Shown here piece after piece: positions 1-7,649 of a stretch of 30,540 bases of DNA. Made by a program: the position numbers and the translations under genes. This DNA is from CAZFLY01 sp964519995. Its GTDB lineage: Bacteria > Planctomycetota > Phycisphaerae > Sedimentisphaerales > Anaerobacaceae. A model generated the notes under the pieces. That model was not told the DNA's origin. It was given only the letters and a program-made list of their open reading frames with translations, and did no database searches. The stretch spans positions 1 through 30,540 of the forward strand of contig CAZFLY010000031.1 in the NCBI GenBank assembly GCA_964519995.1, given 5' to 3'. Positions within the stretch are counted from its first letter, which is position 1. Every line of letters starts with the position of its first letter.

Positions 1-219
1 CAAGGGGTTTATGATGTTATGCATTGCAAGGGGTTCTTGATGCCACATGCCGACGAGGCAATCTCCCCCAATAATCAATATCGAAGATCCGCCTATGGCG
101 GAATCAACAGTCAATTTCTATTTTCTTCTAACAGAAAATCAGTGCCGAAGGGTTTATTTACTTGCTTGCCATTTATTATCTGAGGTATCATAACAATCAA
201 AATTAGTAATTGATTTACA
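1..219. other. Left-edge non-coding segment with short direct repeat
   Basis: No convincing gene. A 10-base direct repeat (CAAGGGGTTT / CAAGGGGTTC) lies near positions 1-10 and 28-37. The remainder is the upstream region of the sce7726-like gene. No strong Shine-Dalgarno or promoter could be singled out. Confidence 0.4.
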
Positions 220-849
220 ATGGGTGATGCTGAATACATAAAAACAAGGGTAATAAAATGGCTTCTTGATAGCAACTTGTCCTTCGATGCCTCACAAGAT
301 GCTATTGGTGCCGAAGTTCTTTTTTCAGCCAATAGAAGACGGGTTGACCTGCTTATCCTTTCACAAAAATTTCATGCATTGGAGATCAAAGGGTATCGTG
401 ATGACCCGAGAAAGCTCGAAGGGCAATTAGATGATTATCATAAAACTTTCGATAAGGTATCGGTTATAACAACTCCGAAACATCTCAGCGGAATTACCAA
501 AATCATCAAACCTCATACAGGATTGATTTTATTTGACGGTGATACATTTAAAGTTATAAGACTTGCCAAACAGCGAAAAAGACTGGATAAATATTCATTG
601 TTGATGTTTTTAAGCAAAAATGAACTGAACAGCTTATCAAAGGCAAAAAACAGCAACGATTTTTCAACGGATGAGACAAGAATGCTGATCGCCAAGAGGC
701 TAAGCACAAAAGAGATTCGCGAAGCTGCCTATTCTTCTCTCAAGGGTCGTTATGGTGAACTTTTCAGACTCTTCCTGAATGACACCGGTGGTAATATTAT
801 ATGGGATGAGCTAAAGGGCCTTTGCGGCCGGATTGATGAACTATATTAG
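220..849 (+). CDS. sce7726-family protein, PD-(D/E)XK nuclease-like
   Basis: This 209-residue soluble protein has the layout of the sce7726 family, whose function is not established. Residues 31-57 carry a restriction-nuclease-like signature: Glu32, Asp43 in a VDLLIL strand, then Glu55-x-Lys57 in ALEIKG. This is followed by a charged stretch (RDDPRKLEGQLDDYHKTFD) typical of the family. That pattern fits a PD-(D/E)XK fold, so metal-dependent nucleic-acid cleavage or binding is a reasonable inference but unproven. No signal peptide or membrane segment is visible. The ATG at 220 is the first good start, though no strong ribosome site precedes it. The gene converges on the Beta-family gene and their stop codons interlock (841-849). 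The pairing of sce7726-type and Beta-type genes suggests a mobile or defence role. The family call is fairly secure, the function is not. Confidence 0.72.
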   Translation: MGDAEYIKTRVIKWLLDSNLSFDASQDAIGAEVLFSANRRRVDLLILSQKFHALEIKGYRDDPRKLEGQLDDYHKTFDKVSVITTPKHLSGITKIIKPHTGLILFDGDTFKVIRLAKQRKRLDKYSLLMFLSKNELNSLSKAKNSNDFSTDETRMLIAKRLSTKEIREAAYSSLKGRYGELFRLFLNDTGGNIIWDELKGLCGRIDELY

Positions 850-1926
850 AAGAGATATTCTAAGCGTAATGTGAATATTCATTCTTACTGAAATCCAGAA
901 AGAAGGCGATAGGCCCTGTGGGTAGCCTTGCGCTGCCAACTCTATCTGCTCAATCCCCCAGCAATTACCGATCTTATTCTTTACTTCTTTATATCTTTGA
1001 TCTTTAATCATCCGTTTGGCAACTCTCGTATAAGCCGCAGCATAGCTTGCTTCGAGCCGGCTCCTCCTTGATCTGTAGTAGAAAATAATATTTTCTGTTG
1101 GCATATCAATTCTAGGGACCCATCCCCGGCCACCGGCTTGCAGACTTCTTATGGGATTTATTGTTGCATAATCCCCGTAAATCAATGTTGAATCTATCGC
1201 ATCATCTACTTTTTTATACAAGAAATCCTCTTCAAGCCCCAAATTTCCTTCTTCCTCCTCGCCAAACTCCGTTGGATTTTTAGGAAACGATGTTGCCGAT
1301 AAAACTATCTTGCACAGTGATAAACTATCCAAGTTGCTTATCACACTTATAGCTTTTTCAGAATATATGTTAGATTTCTGTTGTGTAATAAACCCTGCAT
1401 CGATGACACAAATGATTTTATCACCGGATACTGCCTGGCAAATAGCATCAAGATCCTCCTTAAAATCCTCATACTCTAAGGGGAAACGGTAAGCGATATT
1501 GTCAAAGTTTTTGCCCAGCGATTCTGCTTGTTTCCTGATCCTTTTATAAAATTCTTCTGCACTATCAACGCCTTCATCGGAAATTTGAATTGCTGGAATT
1601 ATCTCAGGGAAATTTTCCTTTTGCGAAACCAAAAATTTAATCCAATTTTTATATCCATCACGATTATCATGTAAAGACTCTATCTGTTCGTTGGACAAAT
1701 TTGGCTCGCCAGTTAAATCTAAAACAAATTGTCTGGCGCCGTATGCTTCTTCCAACCGGTCCAGACGACGGAATATATCTCCGTGTTTTATTTTTTTTGA
1801 TTTTCTTGACCTGGTCAACTCGAACAGAGGAGTGATGTCGTTTTTCACATCATCGCTGAGATTTTCAAGACCTCTGATTTCTGCGTCGCCAGTTTTAATT
1901 ATAGGTACATAAACAATATCACTCAT
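841..1926 (-). CDS. Beta family protein (PF14350-like)
   Basis: This 361-residue protein opens with IVYVPIIKTGDAEIRGLENL and continues to ITPLFEL, the start typical of the Beta protein family (PF14350). Members occur in phages, satellites and genomic islands, often beside sce7726/sce7725-type genes. The middle alternates hydrophobic strands and acidic loops (for example IICVIDAGFI near residue 170), compatible with a TIM-barrel-like fold. The C-terminal part has the conserved SPSFWISV segment. There is no signal peptide. The ATG at 1926 overlaps the TGA of the ImmA/IrrE gene as ATGA, so the two are probably translationally coupled. The biochemical activity is unknown. Its resemblance to the beta gene of the P4 gop-beta-cII locus is the main functional hint and was recalled, not aligned. 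Confidence 0.72.
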   Translation of the reverse strand: MSDIVYVPIIKTGDAEIRGLENLSDDVKNDITPLFELTRSRKSKKIKHGDIFRRLDRLEEAYGARQFVLDLTGEPNLSNEQIESLHDNRDGYKNWIKFLVSQKENFPEIIPAIQISDEGVDSAEEFYKRIRKQAESLGKNFDNIAYRFPLEYEDFKEDLDAICQAVSGDKIICVIDAGFITQQKSNIYSEKAISVISNLDSLSLCKIVLSATSFPKNPTEFGEEEEGNLGLEEDFLYKKVDDAIDSTLIYGDYATINPIRSLQAGGRGWVPRIDMPTENIIFYYRSRRSRLEASYAAAYTRVAKRMIKDQRYKEVKNKIGNCWGIEQIELAAQGYPQGLSPSFWISVRMNIHITLRISLLI

Positions 1927-2474
1927 ATTCCATGTCCTGACATACCCAGATTTTTAGCTCTTATCCTTAAAGCCAGAGTAGAGACTTGAAATACTTTCGC
2001 TAACTCATCAACTTTCCTTTTCCCTGACCGCACTTCATCTCTAAACTCTTTTTCGGGCATCAGTATCGCACAGGCAAACTCATTGGCTTGCCATTCTTCT
2101 TTGGAGGATTCTCCGCCTCTGAAAAATATCTGGTCTTCGAAAATTTGTTTAAGATGTCTGTGAAGGCAGAAATGTCCCAATTCATGAGCAATCGTATATC
2201 TTTGTCGATTTGGGTGATGTTCTTTGTTAACATGCAACACCCAGCAATTATTTTCTTCGTCTTTATAAAAGATGCCGGATAGATCGTCTTTTAGGGAAAC
2301 ATATTCTATGCGAATTCCAAACTTTTCAGCCACTGCCGCCACATCCAACGGAACAGGGTCAAATCCCTGGAGTTTCGCAAACGTCAACAATTTCTCCGGC
2401 GTATCAATTAACGCAATATCATTAGGGTCTAAATCGCCGGATGGTGTAAAACGTATTCTTCTAATTATCGCCAT
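1923..2474 (-). CDS. ImmA/IrrE family metallo-endopeptidase
   Basis: A 183-residue zinc-protease-like protein. The motif YTIAHELGHFCLH has His97, Glu98 and His101 as the HExxH catalytic set, and EEWQANEFACAILMP (about 127-140) is the downstream segment with the third metal ligand typical of ImmA/IrrE (PF06114). ImmA/IrrE proteases usually cleave a repressor to switch on phage, conjugative-element or stress genes. The N-terminal 50 residues show no obvious helix-turn-helix, whereas the extreme C-terminus (VDELAKVFQVSTLALRIRAKNLG) looks helix-turn-helix-like. The start overlaps the stop of the upstream membrane-protein gene (TAATG) and its stop overlaps the Beta gene (ATGA), so all three form one tight operon. 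The substrate is unknown. A regulatory or activating role in the cassette is inferred. Confidence 0.85.
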   Translation of the reverse strand: MAIIRRIRFTPSGDLDPNDIALIDTPEKLLTFAKLQGFDPVPLDVAAVAEKFGIRIEYVSLKDDLSGIFYKDEENNCWVLHVNKEHHPNRQRYTIAHELGHFCLHRHLKQIFEDQIFFRGGESSKEEWQANEFACAILMPEKEFRDEVRSGKRKVDELAKVFQVSTLALRIRAKNLGMSGHGI

Positions 2475-2986
2475 TATCTTGCCTCGCTTTGATTTTCATC
2501 GCCACGCTCACCATAGCTCTTAATATTGATCTGCTCTTCAAGATATTTTATTCTTTCTTGAATTTCTTCTAACTCCTCAAAGAGTTCGGATATATCGCCT
2601 GTGTTTTTAGACTCAATAAACATATCACTGATCTTCTTATCAAGTATTATACCAAAAGATTGTTCTTTTAATGCTTCTCTTGCCATTTCTTCTGTCTGTC
2701 TTTTTGAGGTGAAATACACATAAGCAAAACTAAGCACCAGTAAAATACCTATAACACCAAACAGGATTGTTATTATCTGTTGATAAAAAGCTGTTATTTC
2801 GCACAAATAAACTTCCGGGCCAACGGTTTTTGCTGTGCTTGTGTTCTGTCCGGTCGTTTTTTCTTGCGCTATTGCTATATTATTCGGTTCTCTCGGCTTG
2901 GCCATGCAGAAATATGTCAAGAAAGAACCATATAGCAAAATGATCAAGGCCACGCCTAACCATAATATTAGTCTATTGTTTTTCAT
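2474..2986 (-). CDS. Two-TM coiled-coil membrane protein, unknown function
   Basis: Not recognised as a named family. The 170-residue product has two hydrophobic helices, about residues 7-27 and 71-92, separated by a polar loop of some 40 residues containing AKPREPNN and AQEKTTGQNTS. The C-terminal half is charged and helical, and residues about 133-155 (ELFEELEEIQERIKYLEEQI) are a clear coiled coil. Both ends are probably cytoplasmic with a short outside loop. It is the first gene of the operon that continues into ImmA/IrrE and Beta, and its TAA overlaps the next ATG. In the cassette it could be a membrane anchor, sensor or membrane-damaging effector, but nothing in the sequence decides this. 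The ATG at 2986 is used because it directly precedes the first membrane helix. Confidence 0.6.
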   Translation of the reverse strand: MKNNRLILWLGVALIILLYGSFLTYFCMAKPREPNNIAIAQEKTTGQNTSTAKTVGPEVYLCEITAFYQQIITILFGVIGILLVLSFAYVYFTSKRQTEEMAREALKEQSFGIILDKKISDMFIESKNTGDISELFEELEEIQERIKYLEEQINIKSYGERGDENQSEAR

Positions 2987-3104
2987 TATGACCCCGCTAT
3001 AATGCCAAATCAGCGACTTTTAGTTTAACTTATTCATCTTGTCCTGTAAATCCTGTATAAATAGACTTCTGACTTCTGCGTTTATTAATCCATGTCCAAA
3101 GGAA

Positions 3105-3125
3105 ACCACGAACTATGAACCACGA
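3105..3125. repeat. Heptamer-phased repeat (3 units)
   Basis: Three 7-bp units, ACCACGA, ACTATGA, ACCACGA. This is the same 7-bp periodicity as at 3344-3364, 16955-17024 and 25791-25825. Confidence 0.6.
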
Positions 3126-3238
3126 GAATACAGCATTGAACATCGTTCACAAGCAGTCAAAAAGGAATTATCTAAGCCCCCCACCTTAATAAAATGTTAA
3201 TTTTTAAAAAGTGATAAATTTTTGTCAATTTCAGCTAA

Positions 3239-3254
3239 AAAAGCGCGCGCTTTT
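3239..3254. repeat. Perfect 16-bp palindrome
   Basis: AAAAGCGCGCGCTTTT is a perfect palindrome in an AT-rich intergenic region. It has no unpaired loop and no T-run long enough to make a persuasive terminator. It may be a protein site or part of the local repeat structure. Confidence 0.45.
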
Positions 3255-3343
3255 GTAAATTTTCGGTCACTTTTTGTAAATTTCCACTCATTTTTGCACA
3301 CTTTTTGACCTGGTTATTATTGACTATATTGCCTAAGCCCCAC

Positions 3344-3364
3344 AGCATGAACCATGAACTGCAT
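3344..3364. repeat. Heptamer-phased repeat (3 units)
   Basis: AGCATGA, ACCATGA and a degenerate ACTGCAT follow one another with a 7-bp period, matching the phase pattern of the other heptamer arrays in the window. Confidence 0.5.
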
Positions 3365-3471
3365 TTTTGAATTGATGTTGATTATGACCTCCGAAAAATT
3401 GCTAAAAAACACCTATTTTTTAAAATTCCGGATAATTTAAATTTTAACCGTGTTAATCTGGGTATGTAAAT

Positions 3472-3975
3472 TTACTGCAGAGACGAATCTTTTTTGATTA
3501 CGTTTTCTTTCTGTGTCTTTCGAAATGCGACTAACTTTTCTTGCAGGCTCTTGTCGGTAAGCGCGAGAATTTGCAAAGCAAGAATTGCAGCATTTTTAGC
3601 GCCGGCTTTTCCAATAGCCATCGTCGCGACGGGTACGCCGGGGGGCATCTGTATGGTGCTCAATAGCGCATCAATTCCTTCTAATCCGCTGGAAGAGATT
3701 AGTGGCACGCCTATAACCGGCAGCATTGTGCGTGCGGCCAAAGCACCAGCCAGGTGTGCAGCCATGCCTGCAGCAGCAATAATGACCTTTATTCCTTTGG
3801 CGGCAGCGCTATCTGCGAATTCAGCAGCTATTTGCGGTGTGCGGTGCGCTGAGATTATCTGTACAATCGGCTCGATGCCAAAGTCATGTAATTGCTCGAT
3901 GCAGCTTTGCATTACGGCCATATCACTTTCCGAGCCCATCACAACGGCCACTGTGGAGGTTTTTTCAGATACCAT
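3472..3975 (-). CDS. purE: N5-carboxyaminoimidazole ribonucleotide mutase
   Basis: This is class I PurE, which converts N5-CAIR to CAIR in de novo purine synthesis. At 167 residues it matches the usual length of about 160-170. The sequence shows VVMGSESDMAVM near residue 11 (phosphate and substrate loop), SAHRTP near residue 42 (catalytic His) and AAAGMAAHLAGALAA near residue 66, all family hallmarks. PVIGVPLISSSGLEGIDALLS continues the substrate pocket. The ATG at 3975 is preceded by a GGGG-type ribosome site. No purK is adjacent, so the partner carboxylase must lie elsewhere. It is transcribed divergently from the Memo gene over a 101-bp shared upstream region, in which no promoter could be singled out with confidence. 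Confidence 0.95.
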   Translation of the reverse strand: MVSEKTSTVAVVMGSESDMAVMQSCIEQLHDFGIEPIVQIISAHRTPQIAAEFADSAAAKGIKVIIAAAGMAAHLAGALAARTMLPVIGVPLISSSGLEGIDALLSTIQMPPGVPVATMAIGKAGAKNAAILALQILALTDKSLQEKLVAFRKTQKENVIKKDSSLQ

Positions 3976-4076
3976 TTGTTTTTTGCCCCTGGCAGATTAG
4001 AATATTCCATAATTTCTGATAAGATTTACAATAGTAATCGTTTCATGCCGTCAGTTCAAGTATATAGGTGTAACAG

Positions 4077-4952
4077 ATGCAGGTAAGGAGGCCGATTGTA
4101 GCGGGTCAGTTCTATCCGGGCCAAAAGAGTTTATGCGTGTCGGAGATTAAGGACTGTCTTGAGGCAAGGACACCGCAGCAGCCATTGCCCGAAACGATAG
4201 TAGCAGGAATTGTCCCGCACGCAGGCTGGACATTCAGTGGTGACCTTGCAGCAATGGTTTTTTCTGCGGTCAAGCAGCAGCAGGATGAGATTCACACATT
4301 CGTAATATTTGGCGCAGCCCACGGCTATTTCGGAAACGCACCAGCAGTTTATGAGACCGGTGCCTGGGAAACACCGCTTGGTGAAATTGACGTCGATCAG
4401 GAATTGGCAAAAGCGGTTATAGAAACCGGCGCAGCAATTAGTGATGCACACGCTCATCATTCCGAGCACAGTATTGAGGTGCAGGTTCCGTTCATACAGT
4501 ATCTTTTTCCGGATGCGAAGATAGTACCGATTTTAACTCCACCCCGTGAGCAAGTTGTGACGTTGGGTGAGAGCATCGGCCAGATAATCAGCCAGCAGAA
4601 GGACAAGAGAGTTGTTTGCATCGGTTCAACTGATTTGACGCATTATGGACCGAGCTACGGCTTTGTTCCAATGGGTGTCGGTCCTGGCGGAGTGGAATGG
4701 GCGGGCAAAGTAAACGATCAGAAGTTTATTGATTTGGCTTTGAAACTTGACGCGGAAGGTTTATTGAAAAGCGCTGCGGAAAACTGCAATGCCTGTGGTG
4801 CCGGAGCTGCTGCCGCGACAGTTGCAGCTGCCAAGGCTCTTGGCAAAACAAAAGGTTTGCTTCTTGCTCAAACCAATAGCAATGAAGTAATGTTGCAAAA
4901 GATGGGAAGCGCAAGCCGGGACAGTGTCGGCTATGCGGCCATAGTCTTTTAA
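4077..4952 (+). CDS. Memo family protein (AmmeMemoRadiSam system protein B)
   Basis: A 291-residue Memo-like protein, related to extradiol dioxygenases and human MEMO1. It begins with RRPIVAGQFYPG as most bacterial members do. Probable metal ligands are His in VPHAGWTFSG (near 48) and His in FGAAHGYFG (near 81). HHSEHSIEVQVPFIQYLFP (about 124-142) and STDLTHYGP (near 183) are diagnostic, and the Cys pair in NCNACGAGAAA matches the MEMO1 active-site Cys region. In many genomes Memo sits with AMMECR1 and a radical-SAM protein, but neither is next to it here. The substrate in bacteria is unresolved. Start codon choice is supported by the family N-terminus. The following gene is trpB2, separated by 140 bp with its own promoter. 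Confidence 0.9.
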   Translation: MQVRRPIVAGQFYPGQKSLCVSEIKDCLEARTPQQPLPETIVAGIVPHAGWTFSGDLAAMVFSAVKQQQDEIHTFVIFGAAHGYFGNAPAVYETGAWETPLGEIDVDQELAKAVIETGAAISDAHAHHSEHSIEVQVPFIQYLFPDAKIVPILTPPREQVVTLGESIGQIISQQKDKRVVCIGSTDLTHYGPSYGFVPMGVGPGGVEWAGKVNDQKFIDLALKLDAEGLLKSAAENCNACGAGAAAATVAAAKALGKTKGLLLAQTNSNEVMLQKMGSASRDSVGYAAIVF

Positions 4953-5001
4953 TTCTTTTTTGTGTTAGACGATATATCAAAAAATTGGGGCAGAAATTTT
5001 T

Positions 5002-5030
5002 TTGACAATACATTGTGTTTGTACTATCAA
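5002..5030 (+). promoter_or_regulatory. Sigma70-type promoter of trpB2
   Basis: TTGACA (5002-5007) matches the -35 consensus exactly. After exactly 17 bp comes TATCAA (5025-5030), a 4/6 match to the -10. Transcription would start near 5037, inside the palindrome at 5034-5052, leaving a leader of about 55 nt. Confidence 0.6.
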
Positions 5031-5033
5031 TGC

Positions 5034-5052
5034 TGTAAACAGCATGTTTACA
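5034..5052. promoter_or_regulatory. Operator-like inverted repeat at trpB2 start site
   Basis: TGTAAAC-AGCAT-GTTTACA is a perfect 7+5+7 inverted repeat lying over the predicted start point of trpB2 transcription. A second overlapping palindrome TGCTGT-AA-ACAGCA occupies 5031-5044. The TGTAAA...TTTACA ends equal the TyrR-box half-sites, but with a 7-base rather than 6-base gap. A repressor site is likely, its regulator unknown. Confidence 0.5.
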
Positions 5053-5092
5053 AGTTTTTTCTGTGTGCAGAGTTGGCTTATTTGGAGTCTGA

Positions 5093-6484
5093 ATGATGGA
5101 GCAAAAAATCCAACTTAAGGAAAGTGACATTCCACGTCAATGGTACAACATAGCAGCGGACCTGCCGACGCCTTTGCTTCCGCCTCTTGGCCCGGATGGC
5201 AAGCCGGTTACGCCGGATATGTTGGCGCCGGTGTTTCCTATGAATCTGATAGAGCAAGAGGTGAGCGCCGAGCGTTGGATAGATATCCCTGAAGAAGTGC
5301 TTGATATCCTATATCGGTGGCGGCCCTCACCTTTGAAAAGAGCTGTCTACCTTGAGAGGCACCTAAAGACGCCGGCACGAATTTACTACAAAGATGAGAG
5401 CTACAGCCCGCCGGGAAGCCACAAGCCTAATACGGCTGTTGCCCAGGCCTGGTACAATAAAGAATTCGGCATCAAGAAACTGACCACCGAGACCGGCGCC
5501 GGTCAGTGGGGAAGCGCCTTGGCCTTTGCCTGTTGTCTATTAGGGCTTGAGTGCAAGGTATTCATGGTAAGGATTAGCTTCGATCAGAAACCGTTTCGCA
5601 AGATTATGATGCAGGTCTGGGGAGCAAACTGCGTTGCCAGCCCGAGCGAGGAGACCAGTGCCGGCCGAAAGGTGCTTGCGGAAATTCCTGATACGCCCGG
5701 CAGCCTGGGAATCGCAATAAGCGAGGCAATTGAAGAAGCAGTAACCGACAAATCAGGCAAAACACGTTATTCCTTGGGAAGTGTGCTCAATCATGTGTTA
5801 TTGCATCAGACAATAATCGGGCTCGAGGCCAAAAAGCAGCTTAAGATTATCGGTGAGAAACTGCCCGATGTGGTCATCGGCTGTGCCGGTGGGGGGAGCA
5901 ATTTCGCGGGTCTGGCGTTTCCATTTACGGCCGATAAAATCAATGGGGCTGACATAGATATAATACCTGTGGAACCTACTGCCTGTCCGACTATGACACG
6001 TGCCCCTTTCCATTATGACTTTGGGGATACTGCTTGTACGACGCCGCTATTGGCGATGTACACACTTGGTCACGCTTTTATTCCGCCGCCGATTCACGCT
6101 GGCGGTCTGCGTTATCATGGTATGGCTCCTCTTGTTTGCCAGTGTATTATCGAAGGCCTTTTTAAGCCGCGGTCATACCACCAGAACAAATGTTACGAGT
6201 CGGCTTTAACCTGGGTCAAGACAGAGGGGGCAATCTGTGCTCCGGAGACCAGTCACGCGATTGCCGCTGTTATCGACGAGGCCATAAAGGCAAGAGAGCA
6301 AGGCAAAGAAAAAGTGATTCTGATGAACTATAGTGGGCACGGGCTTATGGATCTTACGGGCTACGATGCGTATCTGTCAGGAAAACTCCAGGATTACGAG
6401 CTTCCCGACGAGGAATTGGCAAAATCCACCAAGGATATTGAAAAGTTGCCAGAAGCCCAAGCAAGAAAAACCGGTAAGTGGTAA
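5093..6484 (+). CDS. trpB2: Tryptophan synthase beta chain, TrpB2 type
   Basis: This 463-residue PLP enzyme is the long TrpB2 form, which joins indole (or O-phosphoserine and indole in some archaea) with serine to make tryptophan. Lys111 in SPPGSHKPNTAVAQAWY is the expected Schiff-base lysine, and SHKPN distinguishes TrpB2 from TrpB1. The phosphate-binding glycine loop is CAGGGSNFAG (near 265). TETGAGQWGSALAFA carries the catalytic Glu region. The extra N-terminal segment (PRQWYNIAADLPTP) is also TrpB2-specific. Two ATG codons, 5093 and 5096, are both possible behind GGAG at 5084. It stands alone, not with trpA, and has its own promoter and operator-like palindrome. A canonical trpB lies in the trp operon of this same window, so this copy may salvage indole or serve another beta-replacement reaction. 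Confidence 0.93.
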   Translation: MMEQKIQLKESDIPRQWYNIAADLPTPLLPPLGPDGKPVTPDMLAPVFPMNLIEQEVSAERWIDIPEEVLDILYRWRPSPLKRAVYLERHLKTPARIYYKDESYSPPGSHKPNTAVAQAWYNKEFGIKKLTTETGAGQWGSALAFACCLLGLECKVFMVRISFDQKPFRKIMMQVWGANCVASPSEETSAGRKVLAEIPDTPGSLGIAISEAIEEAVTDKSGKTRYSLGSVLNHVLLHQTIIGLEAKKQLKIIGEKLPDVVIGCAGGGSNFAGLAFPFTADKINGADIDIIPVEPTACPTMTRAPFHYDFGDTACTTPLLAMYTLGHAFIPPPIHAGGLRYHGMAPLVCQCIIEGLFKPRSYHQNKCYESALTWVKTEGAICAPETSHAIAAVIDEAIKAREQGKEKVILMNYSGHGLMDLTGYDAYLSGKLQDYELPDEELAKSTKDIEKLPEAQARKTGKW

Positions 6485-6565
6485 TTTCTTTTGGGGGCGG
6501 AGATATAGCGTTTGTGGAGAGTATTACAAAACGGAATTTGTTGAGCATTTTAAGGAGATACTGAA

Positions 6566-7378
6566 ATGAAGCGAGTAGGGGTGTTTGCTATTGTATTGTT
6601 ATTGCCAGCGGCAAGTCTTGCACAAGCTGTGGACGGTGAGCTCCATGGGATGATCGATCTGACATATCAGAGTCAGTATGTTTGGCGAGGTTTCGACGTC
6701 TATGCGGACACCGGCGCGATCCAGCTCACTATCGACCTGGATTTATTTGCGACGGGCTTTGGACTTAGTGCTCAAGGTCACAGGGCGATTTCAAGCGAAT
6801 TCGAAGAGATGAAACGTTGGGACTACACATTGTACTACCAGAATAAGCTGTTTGCCGGTGAGCCTTATGCCACTAACTACAGACTTGGCTGGGTCTATTA
6901 CAACTACTCTGACCACAATCCCGAGGATTTTGATCTGCAGGAACTGCATGGGGTGGTCTCCTTGCCTAATATCTTGGCGGTAAAGGGCTTAGTTCCCAGC
7001 TATGTTCTCGTCAAGCTATGGCCGTCCAATAGTAACTCGTTTGTCGGGATGAGGTCCCCGTTTGGCGGCACTGCTTCCGGCTTTGCGCATATATTTATGC
7101 TCGATTATGGTTTTAACGTTCCGGGTGTAACGGTTGACACTTCGGAGCAGCGTGTGAATCTGCACTCCGAGCTGGTGTTCAACGACGGCGTCGGTCCTGG
7201 CGGGCAATATGTGGAACATGATTGGACAAACGCTGTTTTTGGTGCTTCAACCGATTTCGACCTCGGCAACAGTGTTACATTCACGCCAGCACTATGGTAT
7301 CAGATAACGATGGATAGATCGGTTAATCCCGACGAGGATGAATTCTGGGCTACCTTGAGTGTGAGGTACACTTTCTGA
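6566..7378 (+). CDS. TorF-like putative outer-membrane porin
   Basis: A 270-residue exported protein. Residues 1-19 form a signal peptide (positive MKR, hydrophobic VFAIVLLLPAASL, cleavage near AQA). The mature part opens with GMIDLTYQSQYVWRGFD, the pattern seen at the start of TorF/Gcw_chp putative porins. It continues as alternating aromatic-rich strands and ends with WATLSVRYTF, a terminal aromatic Phe typical of beta-barrels recognised by BamA. It therefore probably sits in the outer membrane as a small barrel, with unknown solute. GGAG-type ribosome site precedes ATG 6566. It lies 81 bp after trpB2 on the same strand and could be read through, but a functional link is not evident. Confidence 0.7.
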   Translation: MKRVGVFAIVLLLPAASLAQAVDGELHGMIDLTYQSQYVWRGFDVYADTGAIQLTIDLDLFATGFGLSAQGHRAISSEFEEMKRWDYTLYYQNKLFAGEPYATNYRLGWVYYNYSDHNPEDFDLQELHGVVSLPNILAVKGLVPSYVLVKLWPSNSNSFVGMRSPFGGTASGFAHIFMLDYGFNVPGVTVDTSEQRVNLHSELVFNDGVGPGGQYVEHDWTNAVFGASTDFDLGNSVTFTPALWYQITMDRSVNPDEDEFWATLSVRYTF

Positions 7379-7456
7379 GTGATTTGCAGATGAACGACAG
7401 GGCCGCTCTCTGAAAGATCAGCTATTTTTTGTCTTCGGTCTTCATAAAGGCGGCAA

Positions 7457-7528
7457 AGCCAACGGTCGGATTCGAACCGACAACCCCTGGTTTACAAAAC
7501 CAGAGCTCTACCGTTGAGCTACGTTGGC
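7457..7528 (-). tRNA. tRNA-Thr (anticodon UGU)
   Basis: Read on the minus strand the segment folds as a full cloverleaf. The acceptor stem GCCAACG/CGTTGGC has 7 perfect pairs, the D stem is GCTC/GAGC, the anticodon stem CTGGT/ACCAG encloses loop TTTGTAA with anticodon TGT, and the T arm is GTCGG-TTCGAAT-CCGAC. The anticodon UGU reads ACA (and ACN by wobble) threonine codons. CCA is not encoded. It lies alone between the porin gene and the WYL regulator. Confidence 0.95.
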
Positions 7529-7649
7529 ACAAGTTAATGCAGTGTAATTTCCCGTACCCTTATAATTGAGATATGAAAGTTAATTTACTGTAACTGTCGT
7601 CGAATTATAACTAAACCCCCTGTGCAGCACAAGACCGGCTCAGCGTCCA

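Larger units (their letters stand above)
2987..3471. other. Gene-free AT-rich stretch with short repeats
   Basis: No credible ORF. It holds a GACTTCT tandem duplication (3064-3077), heptamer-phased ACCACGA/ACTATGA/ACCACGA (3105-3125), a perfect 16-bp palindrome AAAAGCGCGCGCTTTT (3239-3254), two imperfect copies of a 21-bp CTTTTTGTAAATTT-type unit (3249-3290), and AGCATGA/ACCATGA (3344-3357). Promoter signals for the operon ending at 2986 probably lie at its left end but no convincing -35/-10 pair was seen. Confidence 0.6.

Noticed and set aside
3239..3254. Palindrome as a rho-independent terminator of purE
   Set aside because: No loop, and only four T on either side. It is over 200 bp from the gene end.
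3494..4000. Plus-strand open frame of 168 codons opposite purE
   Set aside because: Antisense shadow of purE with atypical Cys/Ile/Ala composition.
5034..5052. TrpR operator
   Set aside because: It does not resemble the TrpR consensus with its central CTAG; the half-sites are of TGTAAAC type.
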